Shown here piece after piece: positions 18,993 to 27,743 of a stretch of 64,000 nucleotides of DNA. The number at the start of each line of letters is the position of its first letter. Positions within the stretch are counted from its first letter, which is position 1. Origin of the DNA: CAVPJW01 sp963705525 (GTDB lineage Bacteria > Acidobacteriota > Vicinamibacteria > Vicinamibacterales > CAVPJW01); assembly GCA_963705525.1 (NCBI GenBank), contig CAVPJW010000003.1, positions 1-64,000 on the forward strand, read 5' to 3'. The notes below the pieces were generated by a model, which was given only the letters and a program-made list of their open reading frames with translations, was not told the DNA's origin and did not search any database. The position numbers were made by a program, and so were the translations under genes.

Positions 18993-19028
18993 CCTCGCTT
19001 TCCAGAAAGCTCAGCCGCAAAGGCTTGA

Positions 19029-19057
19029 TTGACAGGCCTTTGATCCTCGTCTACCCT
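19029..19057 (+). promoter_or_regulatory. Sigma70-type promoter upstream of the propeller exoprotein gene
   Basis: TTGACA (19,029-19,034), a 17-base spacer, then TACCCT (19,052-19,057), about 97 bases before the ATG at 19,154. An inverted repeat, AAAGGC (19,019-19,024) with GCCTTT (19,036-19,041), straddles the -35 box and could be an operator or the remains of an upstream terminator. The -35 and spacing are ideal; the -10 is a moderate match. Confidence 0.5.
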
Positions 19058-19153
19058 ACTGTGTCTTTTGGTCCGATACGTTTGGGCAAGGGAATGCAGC
19101 GTCCGCCAGCACGCCGCCTGAACTAACAACAGCTTTTCCGAGGTTTTTGCAAG

Positions 19154-21592
19154 ATGGGTATGTTCGTGGTTTGTTCAAGATTCCCGCTCCCCGGCCGGGT
19201 TCTGCTCCTCCTATTGCTTCTGGTTCTCCCTCAAAACGCCTTCGCGCAGGTTACCCGCCAAGGAGAAACGTTCGAGGCCAGCAAGAACGGCCAGCAGCAT
19301 CGATATCCTGACGCCGCATACGATCCGAACCATCAGCTCTATTTCGCTGTCTCCGGCAGATTTATCAAGGGCCGCTTCGTAACACTCGACGGGACTCCGG
19401 TGGGTACCGCCTCATTCCAGATTCCCCAGACGAGCGTGCTTACCATGGTGCCCCGTGTTGCATTTGGTGGCGCCGTTGACGGCGGCAATGGAGGATTCCT
19501 TGTCACGTGGTTGGATTCGCGACTGAACCCGAACAGCTCGGTGGTCTTCGGACGCGTAGTCGGCGTGAACGGCGACAATACACCGAAGTTCCTCACAGGA
19601 GATTTTCAAATCGGGAACACCACCGGCGCTTTCTCCGAATCCGGACCAGCGATTGCCTATGCCGGCGGCGGTCAGAACCGGTTTCTTGTGGCTTGGAGGA
19701 ACAGTCCGAACGCCGAGATTAAAGCCAGACTGGTGGCGGCCGACGGCACGTTGATTGGCAACCAGATCGACCTGACCAGCACGACCGACAACGCGGAAAT
19801 TCAGAGTTTGCCCTCCGTCGCGTACAACGGGGCCGGTGAGTTCTTCGTTGTTTACACGACTTACAAAGACGCTACCAACGTGGCAGGCGTGAAGGGACAG
19901 CGCATCAACGCATCGACGGGTGCTCTTATCGGCACTCCGGTGACCCTGGACAGTGCAGGTGCCACGTACGTTACAGAGGTCATTTTCGATGGCACTCAGT
20001 ATTTCGCGGCGTGGGCTCGGACCCTGCCGAGCGGCGGTCGTGTCTTCTATGGGCGCTTCCTGGGTAGCGACGGTTCGCTGAACGGCAGCATCCTGGCTCT
20101 CGCAACTCAAGCGGCGTACGACGCGCTCGGTCTGGCGCGGAACCCCATGTCGGACACGTACTTTCTCGTTACACACGGCTCGACCGTTGAGAACGTCGGC
20201 TTTCAGATTTCATCAACAGGCGGGACGGAGCCCAAGGTCACAGTCACGCACACCACTGTTGAGTCGAGCGGCAATTTCAATCCGCGTATAGCCGCCACCG
20301 GCGCCCGACAAGAGTGGTTAGTCGCAACTGATCGTAGTTTCAATACACTCGTAGCGCAGCGAATCAAGACCGACGGTTTCGTGGGCGGTCCACCGCCTCC
20401 TCCGCCTCCGCCACCCAACTGCACCTACAGCGTGTCGCCGACGTCGATTTCGGCTCCGGCAGGCGGCGGGTTCTTCGGCGTCAATGTGTCGACAACGGCC
20501 GGCTGCGCGTGGACGGCGACCAGCAACAAGACCTTCGTGACGTTCAGCGCGGGGACAGCCGGCAACGGCGGCGGCATGGCAACGGCCGACGTTTCACCAA
20601 ACACCGGCACCACAGTGCGCACGGCGACGTTGACCATCGCAGGGAAGTCGGTAAGCGTCTCGCAGTCAGCCTCCAGCGGTAGTGGTGGCGGCGGCGCCGG
20701 CACGCCCGCTCCGCTCCCAGCCAATCAGTGGGACACGGTTATCACGACGGTCGGCGACTTCAACGGCGATGGCGCGAGCGACCCAACGGTCTTTCGGTCG
20801 ACGACGGCTAACTGGTTCATCCAGGGTCAGTCCTCCATCTCGTGGGGTTCAAACATACCAGCCGATCTCGACCAGCCGGTTCCTGCTGACTACGACGGCG
20901 ATGGGATAACCGACGCAGCTGTCTTCCGTCGTACGACCAGTACCTATTCCATCCGCCAGTCATCGAACGGGCAGTCGATCACCAGAACGCTCGGATCGGC
21001 GGCGTTGTTCGACGTGCCCGTGCCCGCCGACTACGATGGCGACGGCAAGGGCGACATCGCGGTTTACCGGCGAACGACGGGTGAGTGGTTCGTCCTGCAG
21101 TCGTCGAACAATTACAATGTCCAGAAGACCTACAAGGTCGGCGTGGACACTGGAACCAAGGCGTTCGTGCCGGTCCCGGGCGATTACAATGGCGATGGCA
21201 AGGCCGACCCGGCCGTCTACCTGACGACGACTGGTCAGTGGTCGGTGCTGGGTGGATCGACGAACAAGCTGGTAGGCGCCGCAAACGTGGACATGCCTGT
21301 GCCGGCGGACTACGACGGCGATGGCAAGACGGACATGGCCGTCTTCAATCTCAATACGGCGATCTGGAAGATCGACTACTCGGGGCCGAGCGCGACCTTT
21401 AATCAGAACTTCGGCGCCACGGCGCTCGGTGATGTCCCGGTGCCGGGCGACTACGACGGCGACGGCAAGGCAGATGTGGCGGTGTTCCGCTCGTCAATCG
21501 GGTATTGGTTCATCAAGAATTCGTCTGGAGGGAACTCGGCCTTCCAGTGGCCCGCGAGCCCCAACACCGCCGACATCGTGCACCTGCCGTAA
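19154..21592 (+). CDS. Secreted double beta-propeller protein: blade repeats, BACON domain, FG-GAP/VCBS repeats
   Basis: 812 residues with a signal peptide (RVLLLLLLLVLPQNAFAQ). Residues ~50-405 contain about seven ~50-residue blades with a shared core (for example SGPAIAYAGGGQNRFLVAWR and SLPSVAYNGAGEFFVVYTTY, then a GxxG turn), which suggests a seven-bladed propeller. A poly-Pro linker follows. A BACON-type Ig-like domain comes next (CTYSVSPTSISAPAGGGFFG ... GCAWTA ... ATLTIAGKSVSVSQ). The C-terminus has six FG-GAP-like repeats with calcium-binding loops (DFNGDGASD, DYDGDGITD, DYDGDGKGD, DYNGDGKAD, DYDGDGKTD, DYDGDGKAD) and conserved (V)AVFR. BACON domains are linked to carbohydrate or mucin binding. 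The protein probably acts outside the cell in adhesion or glycan binding. No enzyme motif is visible. The frame is clean. Confidence 0.85.
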   Translation: MGMFVVCSRFPLPGRVLLLLLLLVLPQNAFAQVTRQGETFEASKNGQQHRYPDAAYDPNHQLYFAVSGRFIKGRFVTLDGTPVGTASFQIPQTSVLTMVPRVAFGGAVDGGNGGFLVTWLDSRLNPNSSVVFGRVVGVNGDNTPKFLTGDFQIGNTTGAFSESGPAIAYAGGGQNRFLVAWRNSPNAEIKARLVAADGTLIGNQIDLTSTTDNAEIQSLPSVAYNGAGEFFVVYTTYKDATNVAGVKGQRINASTGALIGTPVTLDSAGATYVTEVIFDGTQYFAAWARTLPSGGRVFYGRFLGSDGSLNGSILALATQAAYDALGLARNPMSDTYFLVTHGSTVENVGFQISSTGGTEPKVTVTHTTVESSGNFNPRIAATGARQEWLVATDRSFNTLVAQRIKTDGFVGGPPPPPPPPPNCTYSVSPTSISAPAGGGFFGVNVSTTAGCAWTATSNKTFVTFSAGTAGNGGGMATADVSPNTGTTVRTATLTIAGKSVSVSQSASSGSGGGGAGTPAPLPANQWDTVITTVGDFNGDGASDPTVFRSTTANWFIQGQSSISWGSNIPADLDQPVPADYDGDGITDAAVFRRTTSTYSIRQSSNGQSITRTLGSAALFDVPVPADYDGDGKGDIAVYRRTTGEWFVLQSSNNYNVQKTYKVGVDTGTKAFVPVPGDYNGDGKADPAVYLTTTGQWSVLGGSTNKLVGAANVDMPVPADYDGDGKTDMAVFNLNTAIWKIDYSGPSATFNQNFGATALGDVPVPGDYDGDGKADVAVFRSSIGYWFIKNSSGGNSAFQWPASPNTADIVHLP

Positions 21593-21728
21593 ACAGGCTT
21601 CAGACTTCAGGCTACGACGGGCTTCAGACTCCAGCAGGCTTCGGCAGGCTCCTACAGGCTTCGGGCTTCAGGGGTTCGGAACCGGGAGCCCGTCTCCCGA
21701 AGCCTGGAGCCCGATGCCTGTTGCCTGT
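21593..21728. repeat. Degenerate short-word array between convergent genes (locus A)
   Basis: The gap between two convergent stops is filled by variants of an 8-base word, GGCTTCAG/GGCTCC (aggcttcag, gacttcagg, gggcttcag, caggctcc). After about 21,680 the orientation flips to its complement (cccgaagcc, tggagcc). The two halves can pair as a long imperfect hairpin, so it might serve as a bidirectional transcription terminator. Similar arrays occur at 24,750-24,893 and 61,528-61,650. Confidence 0.6.
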
Positions 21729-21731
21729 TTC

Positions 21732-24185
21732 TCACTCCGCCCGTAACGCCTGAATCACGTCCACGCGCGAGGCGCGCAGCGCCGGAACGAGCGACGCAAC
21801 GATCGCCGCCGCCACGAGAATCGTCGCGGCCAGGACGATGGGCACCGCGCCCGGGATGCGAACGTCCTGAATGTAACGGTCCAGCACCCGCGCGAATGCG
21901 ATCCCGCCCAGCGCTCCAGCCACGATTCCCCCGCCGGCAATCACGGCGCCGTCACCGAGAATCTCGAGCAGGAGCTGTCTCGGCGCCGAACCGATCGCCA
22001 GCCTGATCCCGAACTCGCGCGTTCGCGCGCTCACTGAAAACGCCAGCACACCCGCAACGCCGACGATGGCGATGAGCAGCGCGACGATGGCGAATCCGCC
22101 GAAGACGAACGCGTTCAGCCGCTCGGGCGCGAGCACTTCCGCGCGCACGTCCTCGAGCGTCGCGGCGCGCTCGACCGGCTGCTCGGCCGACAGCGTCCGC
22201 ACGATCTTCGTAATCGGCGCCACCAGCGAATAGGGATCGGTCATCGCGTGGACGAAGAGCCGTCCTCCCCCTGGCTCCTGTGCAATCGGGTGATACACGG
22301 TGAGTGCCGGTCCCGGCACCACGTTCTCGTCGTCGATGTCGGGCACGAGGCCGACGATTCGTCGGCGGCTTGGTGCTGACGTCGATGAATGCCATTACCG
22401 GATCGGTCCACATCAGGTAGCGGTTCAATACGTCCTGGCTCCCGAACATACGCTGCGCCACGCTCTGGCTGACGAGAACGACCTGCTCGCGATCGCGGCG
22501 ATCGTCATCGTTGAAATCGCGCCCGGCTATGATCGGGACACCGAGCGCGGTGAAGAACCCGGGCGAGACCATGCGAAAGCGCCCGCGCGGATCCTCTTCG
22601 CCGTTCGCCTTGGCGTATCCCTCTACCGAAAACTGAAATGCCGGAATGACGTTGCCCGCGTCTCGCCAGGGGACTACGGTCCCGACGGCGACGCGCTCGA
22701 CGCCCGGCAGCTCTCCGATGCGGCGCACCGCCTCCTGATAGAAGCCGCTGATTTGCTCCGGCGTGCGCCCGTAAGAGACGACTGGCACGTTGATCGCGAG
22801 CACGTTCGTCATGTTGAAGCCGGTCTTGACCGACTGAAGCGAGAGCAGCGTCGTGATGAGCATGCCCGCGCCGGCGAGCAGGACGAACGACGCGGCGATC
22901 TGCGTGACGGCGAACGCGCGGAGGCGCCGGTTGGTGCCCGACGTGATCCGCAGGCTGCCGTTCGAGAGGCCCAGGCCGTTCGACGCTTCCGCCGACGGCA
23001 GCCGCGGCACGAACGCGAGGAGGACCGCGGCCGTCAGCGCGAGGCCCACGCCGACCCAGAGAAGCGTGGCATCCACGGTGAGATCGAGCGCGCGGATCGA
23101 GAAGCGCGCCGCGTATCGGGCCAGGATCGCCACCGCCGGCCAGGCGATGACGACGCCGAGGATCGCCCCGGCGCCGCAGAGCAGCAGGCTCTCCGCGAGA
23201 AGCGTCCGACGAAGCGCGCCGGCGCTCGCGCCGAGCGCCGCGCGGACGGCGAGCTCGCCCTCGCGCCTGAGCGATCGCGCGAGGATCAGGTTCGCGACGT
23301 TCGAGCACGCGATGACGAAGACGAGGGCCGATGCCGCCAGCAGCACCAGCAGGACGGTTCGCGCCGGCGCGGTGATCTGATCGCGCAGCCGGACGGCGTC
23401 GATGCGAAAGTCCGCATTCCGCGGATAGGCCTCGGGATGATCCTTGAGCGATCGCGCGGTGCGCCGTGCGCGAGCTCGGCGCGCGCCGTCTCGAGCTCCG
23501 CGCCCGGAGCGAGCCGGCCGAAGAGCTCCGTCATGCGGTGCACACGGCCCGTGGCCATCGTGGCCGACAGGTGATGAGGGCTGGTGACGATGTTCGCGAT
23601 GATCTCTGTTTCCGCCGGATAGGGCACCGACGGTTCGAGCACGCCGATGATGGTCGCCGAGCGTTCGCCGAGCCGGATCGTTCTGCCGAGGACCGCCGGG
23701 TCGCCCTTGAGCGTGCTGTTCCAGAAGCGATACGTAAGCACCGCCACTCCCGCCGCCTGCGCCCCATCGTCTGCCGGCTGAATGAGGCGACCCAGGACGG
23801 GATGGAGTCCCATGACCTCGAAGAAGGATCCGCCCACCACTCCCGCGCGCACCTCGCGCGGCTCGCCGAGGCCCGCCATCGTGAAGTCGATCATCGAGAA
23901 GTCGCCGAAGGCCGAGAGCGACTTCACGCTGGCGCGGAGGTCAAGGATCTCCGGCACCGAGAACGTGGCGTTGTCCACGTCGATGCCGGGGGCGCTCTGA
24001 CGGATGTAGATGAGGCGATCCTCGTCGCGATTGACGAGCGGACGAAGCAGCACGCCCCGGACCACGCTGAAGATCGCCGCGTTGGCGCCGATGCCGAGCG
24101 CGAGCGTGACGATGACGGTGAGGGCCAGGCCCTTGGCTCTGGCCATCGACCGGAGCGCGAAACGAAAGTCAGTGATGAGATTCAT
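21732..24185 (-). CDS. ADOP-type ABC transporter permease (FtsX/MacB family), two frameshifts
   Basis: About 815 residues with the FtsX architecture twice over. It starts MNLITDFRFALRSMARAKGL and has ALTVIVTLALGIGANAAIFS, the hallmark of acidobacterial duplicated orphan permeases. A periplasmic MacB_PCD-like domain follows (TFSVPEILDLRASVKSLSAF). At ~23,460 the frame moves to the piece with FVIACSNVANLILARSLRRE and ELAVRAALGASAGALRRTLL. At ~22,340-22,400 it moves again to the C-terminal piece with VFGGFAIVALLIAIVGVAGV and FGIRLAIGSAPRQLLLEIL. No ATPase gene is adjacent, as is normal for ADOPs. It is taxonomically informative, being strongly expanded in Acidobacteriota. It may export a peptide or lipid or act as a mechanotransmitter. 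It shares 17 bases with the upstream SRPBCC gene. Confidence 0.9.
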
Positions 24186-24665
24186 CGGAAGGCTCCGGCG
24201 GAAAACGGTCGGGGACGAGATTCAGCCTGATGTTGTGTTCGAGGTAGCGCCTTGGCGCCGGCCATGAGCAGCGTGAAGCCGCCGGTCGAGCCAAGCGCCT
24301 TTTCGACGACCTCGTCACCGCGTCCCGGTGAAGCCGCTTTCGCTGACGCTCACGAACGTCGTGCCGTCCCTTGCGTTCCGTAAACGTCCACTCGACCGTG
24401 GTCGTGCTGCCATAGCCGGACCACTCGACGACGATCCTCTTGTTCTTTTCAACGGATATTGCCAAGAACCTGTACGGACACCTTGTACATTTCCCAGGCC
24501 CACTCGACCGTGCTTGCCGGGTTCGAGCCGGCCACTACTCTTGGTGAACCAGAACTTCGAGGTGATGTCGGGATTGACGAAGGCCTCGAACACCTCCGCA
24601 ACGGGCCTGCGAATCAGCATGGCCGCATTCGAGGCCGGCACTTTGGTCAACTGGAGACTGGTCAT
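24169..24665 (-). CDS. SRPBCC/AHSA1-domain protein (about three frameshifts)
   Basis: Starts at ATG 24,665 behind a strong GGAGGAG. MTSLQLTKVPASNAAMLIRR continues to PVAEVFEAFVNPDITSKFWF, the first strand and helices of the Bet v1-like START fold. Later pieces lie in other frames: LAISVEKNKRIVVEWSGYGS, TTVEWTFTERK, DGTTFVSVSESGFTGTGDE and AYLEHNIRLNLVPDRFP, stopping at 24,169 inside the start of the ADOP gene. About 165 residues when repaired, a normal length. Members bind small hydrophobic ligands; the physiological role is unknown. The overlap with the permease start suggests one transcript. Confidence 0.78.
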
Positions 24666-24702
24666 GGGCTCCTCCCGGTCTACGACGCGTTGCTGCGGTC
24701 GG

Positions 24703-24731
24703 ACGATACAACCGACAAATTATTCTGTCAA
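24703..24731 (-). promoter_or_regulatory. Sigma70-type promoter for the SRPBCC-ADOP operon
   Basis: On the minus strand, TTGACA (24,731-24,726), a 17-base spacer and TATCGT (24,708-24,703), followed ~38 bases later by ATG 24,665 with GGAGGAG. The box sequences and spacing are close to consensus. The stretch is also locally AT-rich compared with its surroundings. Confidence 0.6.
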
Positions 24732-24749
24732 GAACAATCATAAGTTCAG

Positions 24750-24893
24750 CGTTCAGGGTTCGGGGTTCAGGGGGTCAGGGTTGCCGGCGCCTGGAGTCCG
24801 AAGCCCCGGAGCCTGCAGCAGGCGCTTGAATCCTGGAGCCCGAAGCCTGGAGCCTGGAAGCCCGGTGCCTGAAGCCCGGAGCCTGAAGCCCGT
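24750..24893. repeat. Degenerate short-word array (locus B)
   Basis: The sequence starts with repeats of gttcaggg/gttcgggg, then flips near 24,785 into many copies of tggagcc, cgaagcc, ctgaagcc and cggagcc. This is the same vocabulary and the same mid-element orientation switch as at 21,593-21,728. It lies between the divergent SRPBCC promoter and the HEAT-repeat gene. There is no ORF of its own. Confidence 0.6.
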
Positions 24894-24949
24894 TCCTTGC
24901 TTGTATCATTCTCTTCCAGACCAGCATCCCTCGTCGCTCGTCTGGCTAT

Positions 24950-26101
24950 ATCAGTGACCTCAACACTGTCGTCCTTTTCGTCGCGCTCCTGTCGAGCGCC
25001 GCCTCGGCCCAGACTCGACAGCCTGTCGCCGATCCCGGCAACCGCCTGGGCATTCTGACGCAGGCCTGGGGATCTCTGGCAAATGGACGGCCGTCCGACG
25101 CCGTCGAGCTGGCCGACCAGCTCCTCGCCATGCGCGCCGACGATCACGAGGCGATTTCGGTGAAGCTCGAAGCGCTGATGCGGATGGCCGACGTGAACGG
25201 CGCGCTCGTCGCCTACGACCGCTGGACCCATACCACGAAGCGCGAGGACCGGTCGCTCCTCGAAGGCATCGCGCGCGGCGTGCTCAGGGACATCGCCGTC
25301 AACGGACAGGAAACGCGCGTGCGTCTCGCGGCGCTCGAAGAGCTCGCGCGAGCGGGCGAGCCGGATCCGATATCGACGCTCGAAGCCGCGCGCCAGGGCG
25401 ATCCGCGCGCGTACGGGTCCGACGCCGCGCTCGCGCGGCTCGGCGATCAATCGGCCGTCGCGCGTCTCGAGGCCGCGGCCCAGTCGCCGGACATTCCCGA
25501 CAAGAGCGGCATCGCCGAAGCGCTCGGAGACGCCGGGTCGCAGGAGTCGTCGCCGGCGCTCGTCGGCCTCCTGAAAGATTCGATTCCCGTTACACGCGCG
25601 GCAGCGGCCGATGCGCTCGCCGAGATCGGCGCGACGGCCGCCATTCCCGAGCTGAGAGCGGCGCTCGCTGACGAGGCGCCTGAAGTGAAGTTCGCGGCGG
25701 CCGGCGCGCTTCATCGTCTGGGCGATTCGTCCGGCGACGAGATGCTCAATGCGATGCTCGCGAGCGAGGCGCCCGACATCCGGCTGCAAGCGGCCGGGGT
25801 CCTCTCAGACTCACCGACCACCGACTGGAGCGCGGTCGTCACGCCCCTCCTCCAGAATCCCGATGGGCTCACACGCCTGCACGCGGCAGAGCTCATCGGC
25901 CGGAGCGATCCTGACGCCGCCCGAGCGGTGCTGGTTCCCGCCGCCACTCAGGACCAGAGCGCCGCCGTCCGCGAGGAAGGAAGCCGCATCATCGCGAAGC
26001 TGTTCAAGGACGACGTCGCGCTCCTCAGGACACTTCTTCGCGATCGCGATCCGTGGCCGCGGCTGTACGCCGCGAGCGCGCTGCTTCCGACGCTGCGCTG
26101 A
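24950..26101 (+). CDS. Secreted HEAT-repeat (PBS lyase-like) protein, start uncertain
   Basis: The open frame carries an apparent signal peptide (DLNTVVLFVALLSSAASAQT) from about 24,950, but no ATG, GTG or TTG is in frame before it, and the first in-frame Met is at 25,130. An indel near the start, perhaps involving GTG 24,954, is likely. Residues from ~130 hold successive ~30-residue helical repeats of HEAT type (SSPALVGLLKDSIPVTRAAA, AIPELRAALADEAPEVKFAA, GDEMLNAMLASEAPDIRLQA), ending RLYAASALLPTLR at 26,101. HEAT arrays are scaffolds for protein contacts. The partner is unknown and the gene stands alone. Confidence 0.72.
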   Translation: MSDLNTVVLFVALLSSAASAQTRQPVADPGNRLGILTQAWGSLANGRPSDAVELADQLLAMRADDHEAISVKLEALMRMADVNGALVAYDRWTHTTKREDRSLLEGIARGVLRDIAVNGQETRVRLAALEELARAGEPDPISTLEAARQGDPRAYGSDAALARLGDQSAVARLEAAAQSPDIPDKSGIAEALGDAGSQESSPALVGLLKDSIPVTRAAAADALAEIGATAAIPELRAALADEAPEVKFAAAGALHRLGDSSGDEMLNAMLASEAPDIRLQAAGVLSDSPTTDWSAVVTPLLQNPDGLTRLHAAELIGRSDPDAARAVLVPAATQDQSAAVREEGSRIIAKLFKDDVALLRTLLRDRDPWPRLYAASALLPTLR

Positions 26102-26163
26102 CCCGCTGGGACCAGACCCGAAGTCTGGGCTACGCTTGCCCGATGCGATTCCGGGGGGCGTGG

Positions 26164-26332
26164 TCAGGTGTGTCGCGCCACCTGCGTGGAGGAGCGTGAT
26201 CGACGTCAGGAGAAAAAAGCCGCCGGAGGCGTGATTGCCGCGCAGGTTACGAACCTGCGCGGGTCGCCGCATGTGGTTGCCGGAGGCGAGCTTTTTCCAC
26301 GCGAACGACCCGCAGGTGAGCGGCACACCTGA
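26164..26332. repeat. 169-bp imperfect palindromic intergenic element
   Basis: Centred near 26,250 is a perfect inverted repeat, GCGCAGGTT (26,240-26,248) and AACCTGCGC (26,252-26,260), with a 3-base loop. Outward from it, GAGAAAAAAGCC (26,210-26,221) mirrors GAGCTTTTTCC (26,288-26,298). At the ends, tcaggtgtgtcgcgccacct (from 26,164) mirrors a very similar block ending cacctga at 26,332. Both ends hold their own CAGGTG...CACCTG hairpin. The gap between the HEAT gene and the next plus-strand gene (26,102-26,389) contains little else. A half-copy is at 55,059-55,095. It may be a REP or MITE-like mobile or structural element. Confidence 0.7.
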
Positions 26333-26389
26333 GCACGACCCCCTATTACGACCCGCGGGCAGACGCCGCGCTGCTAGAATCCTTCCGCG

Positions 26390-27743
26390 ATGGCTCAGGC
26401 GCTCCTCGACGCCCTCGGACGTCATCCGGGCAGAACGATCGCGGCGCTCGGCGTCGTCTTTCTGATCGCCTACGGATCGAGTCTCGTCGTCTTGCGAAAG
26501 CCCGACGGCCGCATCGTCGTGGGCGACGCCACCCATTACTTCGTCTACCTGCGATCGCTCGTGTTCGATCGCGACCTCGACTTCAGGAACGACTACAACG
26601 AGCTCCGCAGGCTCCAGGGACGAAGGGAGCGAACCGACTGGTCGGAGGCGCTCACGCCGACGGGTCGCGTGCGGAACCTCATGTCGATCGGGCCGGCGCT
26701 CGTCTGGGCGCCGGGGTATCTCGCCACCTGCGCCATCGTCCTTGTCGCCCGACTCTTCGGCAGCAGTTACCCGCTCGACGGCGTGCAGCGCGCGTTCCAG
26801 GCGAGCGTGGGCTTCAGCGGCGTGCTCGCCGCCGTCGTCGGCGTGTGGCTGACGTACCGGCTCTCGGCCCGATCGTTTCGACCATCCATCGCCATGCTGT
26901 CCACGCTTACGATGTGGCTCGGGTCGAGCGCCATCTATTACTCGGTCATCTCGCCCACCTATTCGCACGCCTCGTCGATGCTGATCGTGAGCGGATTCTT
27001 CCTGTACTGGGCCAGCACGCGAGCCGATCAGACCGCGTGGCGGTACGCGAAGGTCGGCGTTCTCGCGGGACTCTGCGCGCTCGCCCGGTGGCAGGACGGC
27101 ATCTTCCTGATCGTGCCAGCCGTTGATGCGGTGGGGACGGCACTCGGCTCAACGCGGCCGGGCAGATTCAGGACAGATGCTGGCACACCTCGCGGCGTCG
27201 ACCGCCGGCGCATTCGTCGCAGTCCTGCCGCAGATGTGGGCGTGGATGATTCTGTACGGCCAGCCCGTCGTCGTGCCTCAGGGGGCCGGCTTCATGGAAT
27301 GGGCGTCGCCCGATTTTCTTGCGGTGCTCTTCTCGAAGATGCACGGGTTGATCTCGTGGACGCCCGTCGTGGCGCTGGCGCTCGCGGGGATTCCGCTGAT
27401 CTACCGCCGCGACCCCATCCTGAGCGTCGCGTGCGCGGCGGCATTTCTCCTGGCCTGGTACGCTAACGCCGCGGTCGCCGACTGGTGGGCGGGCGAGGCG
27501 TACGGAGCGCGCCGGCTGGTCAGCTGCTTTCCGATCTTCACGCTCGGACTGGCTGCGTGCGCAGATGGATTGTCGGAAAGGCCCGCATGGCTTCTCGGCA
27601 TCGCGGCAGTCTTCATTGGACTCAATTTCCTGCTGCTGGCTCAATATCAGGCGTTCATGCACGGGATTCGCGACACGCTGGTCTATCCGACTGGAGCCCT
27701 CTTTGTGCCGATCGATCTTGTGAAATGGCTGTCCAGCCTCTAA
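26390..27743 (+). CDS. GT-C-like polytopic membrane protein (one frameshift near 27,165)
   Basis: About 450 residues, ATG 26,390, with about ten membrane segments. The first outer loop reads GDATHYFVYLRSLVFDRDLD and FRNDYNELRRLQGRRE, with acidic residues in the position used by GT-C enzymes. MSIGPALVWAPGYLATCAIV follows, a pattern shared with the next gene (GIGQSVYNIPFYLVG). At ~27,165 the frame moves by one base, and GQMLAHLAASTAGAFVAVLP continues. The end includes ADWWAGEAYGARRLVSCFPI, close to the ESWWAGRSYGSRYLLPTLPF of the next gene, so the two are paralogues. The role is inferred as periplasmic glycosyl transfer. Confidence 0.72.

Noticed and set aside
26102..26389. Small coding gene between the HEAT protein and the GT-C gene
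   Set aside because: Short frames here follow the palindrome, are Arg-rich and lack a ribosome-binding site.
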